From Candidatus Bathyarchaeota archaeon JdFR-04 (lineage in GTDB: Archaea > Thermoproteota > Bathyarchaeia > Bathyarchaeales > UBA233), in NCBI GenBank assembly GCA_002010925.1, contig MTLR01000128.1:1-11782 (forward strand): 11,782 bases of DNA, given 5' to 3'. Positions within the stretch are counted from its first letter, which is position 1; each line of letters begins with the position of its first letter. The notes beneath the pieces are model-generated. The model was given only the letters and a program-made list of their open reading frames with translations, was not told the DNA's origin and searched no databases. This document shows positions 7,177 through 11,782 of this stretch, piece by piece. A program made the position numbers and the translations under genes.

Positions 7177-7926
7177 TTAAAAGAGCCCAAAGCTTGGCGG
7201 GGGGATATCCCCTTTAATAACTGTTCCGGTGGTACCTTCCATTATTATTTGGAAACTTTGGTTTTTGTATTCGTATTTTATAAACCATATTGGAGCATGT
7301 AGGTAAACGGAGCTCTCTATTTTGAATTCCGTTCGGGTTTCAATTATCCTGTCCACATCTTGTTTGATCAGAAATTTATGGAACTCTTCGATTTCTTGTT
7401 TGGCTTTTGTTATAGCTTCGGTTTGGGTTATTTCGCTGTTAAGAATTTTGGCGAATCCTTCTATTCTTCGGAAGTCATAGGGGATTTTCCCCTTGAGAGG
7501 AACGTCGTATTCTCGTGTTGGAAATTCCGTAGCTCTGCGTGCGATAACCAGCCAGTTATAGCTTTTTTCAAATTTCCCTTCCTTAACTATAGGAGGGGAT
7601 ATTCTTTCAAAAATTCCCTTGTAATTTGTGGCTACTTTGGTTGAAATTATCCAAAACGGTAAATAAACAAGGTCTTTCTCTAAAATTTTGGATTTTGCTA
7701 AATCTCGAGGCTTAAGAAAACCGGAGGACATCCAATCTCGCACAGCTTCTTCCGCTTCCTCCGGAGTGTACTTGTTTAAAAGCATAGAATGTTCGAAGAC
7801 GAAGGCTTCTCCGGTTTCAATGACAAGAGTATACCCGCAATACTTGCATGTAGCAATTATTTCTCCTGGCTCAAATTCTATTGGAGCCCCACAGTTTGAA
7901 CATTTAATTTCCCGTATTATGGCCAT
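7177..7926 (-). CDS. Zinc-ribbon protein heading the SPFH operon
   Basis: The 249-residue protein begins with a rubredoxin/TFIIB-type zinc ribbon, C9xxC12 and C27xxC30. A long soluble alpha/beta region follows. Two segments, VYLPFWIISTKV (about 88-99) and APIWFIKYEYKNQSFQI (about 212-228), resemble each other and suggest a duplicated beta-rich domain. There is no transmembrane helix. Bacillus YdjG, next to an SPFH protein, also starts with a zinc ribbon, so it may play an equivalent role; this comparison is from memory of the family. ATG 7926 is preceded by GGAAGGTG with about 8 bases spacing, a good SD. It is the first gene of the minus-strand cluster and diverges from htpX. Function unknown. 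Confidence 0.82.
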   Translation of the reverse strand: MAIIREIKCSNCGAPIEFEPGEIIATCKYCGYTLVIETGEAFVFEHSMLLNKYTPEEAEEAVRDWMSSGFLKPRDLAKSKILEKDLVYLPFWIISTKVATNYKGIFERISPPIVKEGKFEKSYNWLVIARRATEFPTREYDVPLKGKIPYDFRRIEGFAKILNSEITQTEAITKAKQEIEEFHKFLIKQDVDRIIETRTEFKIESSVYLHAPIWFIKYEYKNQSFQIIMEGTTGTVIKGDIPPPSFGLF

Positions 7927-8037
7927 TGATAAGCACCTTCCTTCGGTATTATCAACAAGGGGGTTATCTACTATTCTCTTAAAGATCTAGAAAAACTTAA
8001 CTTAAGCCTGAACTTTTCTCTTAACAGAGGGTTGCCG
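7927..8037. promoter_or_regulatory. Divergent promoter region between the zinc-ribbon operon and htpX
   Basis: These 111 bases separate two divergent genes and must hold both promoters unless htpX is transcribed from further away. The most TATA-like stretch is TCTTAAAGA at 7977-7985, weakly usable in either direction at plausible distances (about 50 bases to each start). GAGGG at 8027-8031 is the SD of htpX. The assignment of the TATA element is weak. Confidence 0.4.
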
Positions 8038-9072
8038 TTGGCTGGATTGGCTAAACTAAAATTCGCCATGGGCTTCTCCATATTCCTCGTCACCCTAATA
8101 TTTTTGCTCTTCCTTTTGGGCTTAATGATAATTTTAAACATGCCCGTGATACTTGCTTTTATAGGCACTGTCATCTTCATCCTAATACAGTATTTAATTG
8201 GACCAACTTTAGTTAGGATTTCCACAAGGCTTCGCTACTTGGAGCCAGGTGAAAATCCTTGGTTAGAATCCATGGTTAGGGGGTTAGCTGAAAAAAGCGG
8301 TTTGCCAATGCCCCGTTTAGCTATTGTTCCGGATAAAACACCGAACGCCTTCGTTTTCGGCAGAACCGCGAGGTCTGCTACATTGGCCGTTCATGGAGGA
8401 TTGCTTGAACAGCTCAACCAAGACGAAATTCGAGGGGTAATTGGACATGAACTTGGACACTTGAAACACAAAGACTACATAGTTATGACTCTTCTATCGG
8501 CCTTACCGCTTTTGGCTTACATCATTGCCCGAACAACCTTCACAGCAGCACGGTTCAGCCGAGTTTCCACCTCCAGAAAGAAGGGTGGGAGCACGGCAGC
8601 CTTGTTCGTTATAGCAGTAATCTCTTACATTGTTTATATAATCTCTCTTTTATTTGTTAGGTATTTGAGCCGCCTACGAGAGCATTATGCAGATGCGTAT
8701 TCTGCTTACTTAACTGGTTCTCCTCGAGACTTGGAAAGTGCTTTGACAAAGATTACGTATGGGCTTTCGCTTTCACCGGAGCCACCTTCAGGAGCTAGAA
8801 CATTTTACATAGGTGACCCAGCCCTAGCCAAGCAGGAGTTCCGCTCCATTATGAGAAAGAAGTCAAAGTATGACCTTGACAAGGATGGCGTGCTAGACGA
8901 ACGCGAGTTGGAGCTTGCCATGGAAAAAGAAGCTAAATCCACGTGGGTAACCATAAACTCGTGGTTTTCCACTCATCCACCCACGTTTAAGAGGATATTG
9001 CTTCTTCGGGAAATAGAAAGAGAAATGACAAGTGGAAGGTATATGGATAAACGTATCTATGCTCATGTTTAG
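8038..9072 (+). CDS. htpX: HtpX-like M48 membrane metalloprotease with an EF-hand-type loop
   Basis: Zinc-dependent membrane endopeptidase that degrades misfolded membrane proteins in family members. In 344 residues there are two N-terminal transmembrane segments (about 13-32 and 35-56). The active-site motif HELGH (137-141) is followed by a likely third zinc ligand, Glu215, in EHYAD. Further hydrophobic segments lie at about 150-168 and 186-207. The C-terminal family motif is STHPPTFKR (311-319). Between the catalytic core and that motif is DLDKDGVLDERE (279-290), which fits the 12-residue EF-hand calcium loop at positions 1, 3, 5, 6, 8, 9 and 12. I prefer TTG 8038 because GAGGG lies 6 bases upstream; TTG 8032 would abut the SD. 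ATG 8068 would trim the first helix. The stop overlaps that of the convergent nuclease gene. Confidence 0.95.
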   Translation: MAGLAKLKFAMGFSIFLVTLIFLLFLLGLMIILNMPVILAFIGTVIFILIQYLIGPTLVRISTRLRYLEPGENPWLESMVRGLAEKSGLPMPRLAIVPDKTPNAFVFGRTARSATLAVHGGLLEQLNQDEIRGVIGHELGHLKHKDYIVMTLLSALPLLAYIIARTTFTAARFSRVSTSRKKGGSTAALFVIAVISYIVYIISLLFVRYLSRLREHYADAYSAYLTGSPRDLESALTKITYGLSLSPEPPSGARTFYIGDPALAKQEFRSIMRKKSKYDLDKDGVLDERELELAMEKEAKSTWVTINSWFSTHPPTFKRILLLREIEREMTSGRYMDKRIYAHV

Positions 9073-9704
9073 CGTTTCCGCTCTAAAGCTTTCTGAACGG
9101 CCTTAACGAATTTTGCTATATCTTCCCCCTTCGTGTTAAACTTGAAGATTCCATCAACCCATTTTCTAGATAAATTAAACAGTGCAGGGTTAAGTTCTTG
9201 GTTAACATAAACCAGAAAACATCGTGTCGTCATGTAGCGAGTCTTAACTAGCATGAAGGTGGCCAGCGCTGTTTTTAGCCGCGATGCATCTAATTCAACT
9301 TTAGCTTCAACAACTACTTCTGGAACAATAAACGATTCACGAAGGGTTCCAATTGCTATGTCAACTTCGATTCCATAGACTTCTTCACTATTTTCCGATG
9401 AAACTCCAACCTGTTTCCCCCAGAACACATCTAAAGGCTCTGAAACCCAAACTCTCCGTTTTAATAAATGGTAAACATATTCTTCAAAAGAGTAAGCGCG
9501 AAATTTGCCAAAAAACTGAGCTGCACCTATTTGTTCCTTGGTCTGTCGGATATATTCCAGAAAACGCAGAAATGAAAGGGGCTCTAATGTTTCCGTCCAC
9601 GCTGTGTAAAGCCCTTTTAACTTTCGCCCAATCTTCCGTTTTCGTCGACTGTTGCTAGAACATAAGTCATTTATGTAGTCAACGGGTTTCTTTCGCCTAG
9701 TCAT
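9069..9704 (-). CDS. Predicted PD-(D/E)XK-fold nuclease, unknown role
   Basis: I recognise no named family, but the 211-residue protein has the pattern of the PD-(D/E)XK fold. An early helix carries FEEYVYHLLKRR (about 73-84), strand 2 carries EVD (113-115), strand 3 reads PEVVVEAK (128-135), and a helix follows (about 138-156). The expected metal/catalytic residues are D115, E133 and K135, with E74 or E75 from the first helix. The N-terminus is very basic (TRRKK, SRRKRK), which suits nucleic-acid binding. No methyltransferase, helicase or toxin partner is next to it, so it is not an obvious restriction system. No SD precedes the ATG at 9704 (GTG 9707 is an alternative), and the mRNA is probably leaderless. 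It converges on htpX with a 4-base overlap and diverges from thyX. Confidence 0.75.
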   Translation of the reverse strand: MTRRKKPVDYINDLCSSNSRRKRKIGRKLKGLYTAWTETLEPLSFLRFLEYIRQTKEQIGAAQFFGKFRAYSFEEYVYHLLKRRVWVSEPLDVFWGKQVGVSSENSEEVYGIEVDIAIGTLRESFIVPEVVVEAKVELDASRLKTALATFMLVKTRYMTTRCFLVYVNQELNPALFNLSRKWVDGIFKFNTKGEDIAKFVKAVQKALERKR

Positions 9705-9707
9705 CAC

Positions 9708-9784
9708 ATATTATTTTATTATTAAGGGGTTAAATGCATTTATAACCTTAAACGTTCCATGATTCAGAGGAAAGGTGAACAAAA
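9708..9784. promoter_or_regulatory. Compact divergent promoter for the nuclease gene and thyX
   Basis: A perfect 12-base palindrome, TAAATGCATTTA (9731-9742), overlaps TTTATAA (9739-9745). About 25 bases to its right would be the thyX transcription start (near 9768). The same distance to its left falls near 9713-9716, just before the nuclease start. thyX has a strong SD (AGGTG, 9773-9777, 7 bases before ATG) and the nuclease gene has none. Confidence 0.5.
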
Positions 9785-10483
9785 ATGAAGGTTAAGCTTC
9801 TCCGCTACACGCCAGACCCAGAGCTTCTTTGCGGCGCTGCAGCATTAACTTCCTCTAAAACGGAGGGAACTTCGGATATTATAGAAAAACTGGATCTGGA
9901 AAAGGCGAAACGAATAGTTCGGAGAGTTACAAGTTATGGACATGAATCTGTTATCGAGCATGCTAGCTTCACCTTTAGCCTTGAAGGAATCTCAAGAGCC
10001 ATGACCCATCAGCTTGTTAGGCACCGTATAGCCTCCTATACACAACAAAGTCAACGCTACGTCGCCTACGACACATTAGGACATTATGTTACCCCGCCCA
10101 GCATATCCCAAAGCCCTAAGGCGAAAAAAATATTCGAGAAAACCCTTATGCAAATTTCAGAAGCATATCAGAAACTTTTGAAAGATGGAATTTCAAAAGA
10201 GGATGCCCGTTTCATTTTACCTAACGCCGCCAAAACAAATATAGTGGTAACAATGAACGCTCGCGAACTACGACATTTCTTCCGACTTCGATGTTGCCAA
10301 CGCTCTCAATGGGAAATACGGGAGGTAGCTATTGAAATGCTTCGGCAGGTGAAAAAAGTGGCGCCTTCACTTTTCGAAAATGCAGGCCCCTCATGTGTTG
10401 AGCTTGGCTATTGCCCTGAGGGAGCTATGAAGCCTGAAGTATGTAATATTGCGGAAATAAAGAAACGATTTGAAGAATTATAA
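9785..10483 (+). CDS. thyX: FAD-dependent thymidylate synthase ThyX
   Basis: Makes dTMP from dUMP using methylenetetrahydrofolate (or an archaeal pterin equivalent), FAD and NAD(P)H; unrelated to ThyA. The 232-residue protein carries GHESVIEHASFTF (52-64), a strongly conserved ThyX block. The signature RHRIASYTQQSQRY (79-92) matches RHRxxS...SxR, with Thr where many bacterial members have Asn. The C-terminal dUMP/flavin region NARELRHFFRLR (158-169) is also present. Length is normal for archaeal ThyX. The ATG at 9785 is well supported by AGGTG 7 bases upstream. Its TAA overlaps the stop of convergent cooC by 6 bases. No neighbour belongs to nucleotide metabolism. Confidence 0.97.
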   Translation: MKVKLLRYTPDPELLCGAAALTSSKTEGTSDIIEKLDLEKAKRIVRRVTSYGHESVIEHASFTFSLEGISRAMTHQLVRHRIASYTQQSQRYVAYDTLGHYVTPPSISQSPKAKKIFEKTLMQISEAYQKLLKDGISKEDARFILPNAAKTNIVVTMNARELRHFFRLRCCQRSQWEIREVAIEMLRQVKKVAPSLFENAGPSCVELGYCPEGAMKPEVCNIAEIKKRFEEL

Positions 10484-11254
10484 GAGCTCTATTTTTGTTA
10501 AGAAGTTTCTCACGGTTTGGATTGCAGGAGTGTCTTGTGGAAGTTTGGTGAGAGGAATCCCCTCAAGGTTATGTTTAAGCACGTTTTCGTCCGTGGGAAT
10601 TAAGCATCCATATTCAACCCCTATTTCTTCAGCTTTCTTCTTGAGCATGGTTTCGCTTTCTTTTGGATAACGGTTTCCGATTAGGTAAAGTTTCTTGAAA
10701 TCTATATGAACTTCCCTTGCCAGTTCTGTTATACGTTTGGCTGTTTGGATTCCCATGAAGCTTGGGTCAGTTACCAACAACATTATATTCACGTCGCGAG
10801 AGGTTCTACGGCTTAAATGCTCAAGCCCAGCCTCCATGTCCATGATTGTTAAGTCATAGTTCTTAGACAACGTGTCGATTATGTGTGTTAGCAGGTTATT
10901 TACGAGGCAGTAACATCCTTCGCCTTCAGTTCGCCCCATAACTAACAAGTCAAAGTTAGGAGTTTCCTTCAAAATTTCAAACACACGGCTTTCAAGGAAC
11001 TCCCTTTTGCTCACTTGAGGCGAGAAGTCACCTTTATCTAAGGATTTTCGAAGCCCTGTTGCAACATCTCCAACAGTTTTTGTTACAGTTACTCCTAAAA
11101 CGTCGGGAAGATTTGAGTCTGGATTAGCGTCAATCACAAGGATGTCGTATTTTCCAGATTCGCTTAAAAGACGAGTGATAAGCGCTGTCACTGTTGTTTT
11201 ACCCACCCCTCCTTTACCTGAAACGGCCAAAACCAGTTTTTCCGCTAACCCCAT
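10478..11254 (-). CDS. cooC: CooC-type nickel-insertion ATPase for CO dehydrogenase
   Basis: SIMIBI-class P-loop ATPase (MinD/ParA relative) that helps load nickel into CO dehydrogenase or acetyl-CoA synthase. About 258 residues. The deviant Walker A is GKGGVGKTT (13-21), followed by IDANPDSNLP (41-50). The CooC-typical metal-binding pair C114-Y-C116 lies in GEGCYCLVNNLL, and the switch/Walker B-like region is MDMEAGLEHLSRRT (138-151). The CxC motif separates it from MinD or NifH relatives. ATG 11254 is preferred, with GGTGG 8 bases upstream; GTG codons at 11269 and 11266 give five or four extra residues but lack an SD. It is divergent from cdhA, 140 bases away, which matches its predicted client and strengthens the call. 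Confidence 0.93.
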   Translation of the reverse strand: MGLAEKLVLAVSGKGGVGKTTVTALITRLLSESGKYDILVIDANPDSNLPDVLGVTVTKTVGDVATGLRKSLDKGDFSPQVSKREFLESRVFEILKETPNFDLLVMGRTEGEGCYCLVNNLLTHIIDTLSKNYDLTIMDMEAGLEHLSRRTSRDVNIMLLVTDPSFMGIQTAKRITELAREVHIDFKKLYLIGNRYPKESETMLKKKAEEIGVEYGCLIPTDENVLKHNLEGIPLTKLPQDTPAIQTVRNFLTKIELL

Positions 11255-11394
11255 TTTCAAATCCACCACTTCAAACGCTAATGCCCCATATCAAGAAGAT
11301 AATCCTTTCTATGTGATAACCAAATTCAGAAAGATTAAATAGCTTTCATTGCCACTTAATAAACTTCTTCAAATTCGTTGGAAAGGGTTTAAGT
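11255..11394. promoter_or_regulatory. Divergent cooC-cdhA control region
   Basis: These 140 bases hold the promoters of both genes. GATTAAATAGC (11333-11343) and ACTTAATAAAC (about 11354-11364) are TATA-like toward cdhA; the first, read as TATTTAATC, can also serve cooC. An imperfect inverted repeat, AATCCTTTCT (11301-11310) and AGAAAGATT (11328-11336), touches the first TATA-like element and could be an operator. AAAGGG at 11382-11387, 7 bases before TTG 11395, is a modest SD for cdhA. All assignments are by eye. Confidence 0.45.
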
Positions 11395-11782
11395 TTGTCT
11401 CTTAAAAATGTCCGCGTAAAAATAGATGAACTAAAGACTAACATTGCATTCATAAAAAATCTGCAGCTTTCCATTGGAAGAGTCATGGAAGAAACATGGG
11501 AAGAGCCTGTGGGACCAACGCCTTTTCCCTCTGTAACAAGCCTCCGTGAGTGGGATATGAAACTTCTACAACGCTATAAACCCTACTATTTGCCATTCTG
11601 TGAACTTTGTTGCCTTTGCACCTTCGGCAAATGTGACCTTAGTGATGGGAAACGAGGGGCGTGTGGCATTGATATAGCTACTCAGCAGTCTCGGATAGTG
11701 TTGCTTGCGTGTTGCATTGGCGCCGCGACTCATGTTGCACACGCCCGACATTTGATTGAGCATTTAATCGAAAAGTTCGGAC
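11395..11782 (+). CDS. cdhA: Acetyl-CoA decarbonylase/synthase alpha subunit CdhA (3' partial)
   Basis: The Ni-Fe-S CO dehydrogenase subunit of the archaeal ACDS complex, which reduces CO2 to CO for acetyl-CoA synthesis (Wood-Ljungdahl pathway) or runs the reverse. Only the first 129 codons of an expected 750-800 are in the window; the frame is open at the right edge. The cysteine array CELCCLCTFGKC (69-80), with C90 in KRGACGID, matches the N-terminal Fe-S cluster motif of methanogen CdhA (CDQCCYCTYGPC...KRGACGIN). VGPTPFPSVTSLREWD and HVAHARHLIEHLIEKFG also align with that family. Translation probably starts at TTG 11395: the next in-frame ATG (codon 31) would cut into the conserved N-terminus. 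It is probably the first gene of a cdh operon continuing to the right. Confidence 0.93.
   Translation, partial: MSLKNVRVKIDELKTNIAFIKNLQLSIGRVMEETWEEPVGPTPFPSVTSLREWDMKLLQRYKPYYLPFCELCCLCTFGKCDLSDGKRGACGIDIATQQSRIVLLACCIGAATHVAHARHLIEHLIEKFG

Noticed and set aside
7174..7183. CTTTTAAAAG palindrome at the end of the zinc-ribbon gene as a regulatory site
   Set aside because: It covers the stop codon and last codons of the gene; a 10-base AT palindrome is expected by chance in this composition.
9688..9710. GTGATGA on the minus strand at the nuclease start as a C box of a C/D sRNA
   Set aside because: No matching D, D' or C' boxes follow at the usual distances; the match is explained by adjacent GTG and ATG codons.
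9860..10100. Thr instead of Asn in the ThyX signature as a loss-of-function mark
   Set aside because: The rest of the signature is intact, and this position varies in archaeal ThyX as far as I know.
11566..11763. Minus-strand ORF of 65 codons at the right end
   Set aside because: It is antisense to the strongly conserved CdhA cysteine region.
1..11782. CRISPR arrays, insertion sequences, tRNA or rRNA genes
   Set aside because: No regularly spaced direct repeats, transposase-like proteins or tRNA folds were seen in any intergenic gap.

Overview
The window is a compact archaeal segment: 13 genes, no gap over about 140 bases, and no RNA gene, transposon or CRISPR array that I could see. Several gene types point to Archaea. 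These are a ThiD-ThiN fusion, a TIP49/RuvB-like ATPase, a class I (archaeal-type) lysyl-tRNA synthetase, an ArnR1-like winged helix, and the start of an archaeal acetyl-CoA decarbonylase/synthase alpha subunit (CdhA). Together with ThyX and moderate GC they suggest an uncultured anaerobic Thermoproteota of the Bathyarchaeia type. That placement is inference; the archaeal assignment is solid.

Layout. Positions 2-1246 (+) hold a ThiDN thiamine gene cut by the left edge. Positions 1311-2687 (+) encode a TIP49-family AAA+ ATPase, followed at 2767-3099 (+) by a small protein with a very basic tail. Positions 3210-7926 form a minus-strand block read right to left: a zinc-ribbon protein, a coiled-coil protein, an SPFH protein with two zinc ribbons, a four-helix membrane protein, lysS, and a small winged-helix regulator. 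An HtpX-like membrane protease (8038-9072, +) diverges from the zinc-ribbon gene. It converges on a predicted PD-(D/E)XK nuclease (9069-9704, -), which shares a short promoter region with thyX (9785-10483, +). thyX converges on cooC (10478-11254, -), and cooC diverges from cdhA (11395 to the right edge, +).

How the genes work together. The right end is the edge of a carbon monoxide dehydrogenase/acetyl-CoA synthase locus: CooC is the nickel-insertion ATPase and CdhA the CO dehydrogenase subunit of the archaeal Wood-Ljungdahl pathway. The zinc-ribbon, coiled-coil, SPFH and membrane-protein genes are tightly spaced, with a 1-base gap between coiled coil and SPFH. They look like an archaeal counterpart of SPFH/PspA-type membrane-maintenance clusters such as Bacillus ydjFGHI. 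The neighbouring HtpX protease, which carries a canonical EF-hand-like loop, fits a membrane quality-control theme. The rest is housekeeping (thiamine, lysyl-tRNA, dTMP) plus an orphan nuclease and a small basic protein of unknown role.

Start codons: three genes (the coiled-coil gene, htpX and cdhA) appear to start with TTG. Convergent gene pairs overlap at their stop codons, so the genome is tightly packed.
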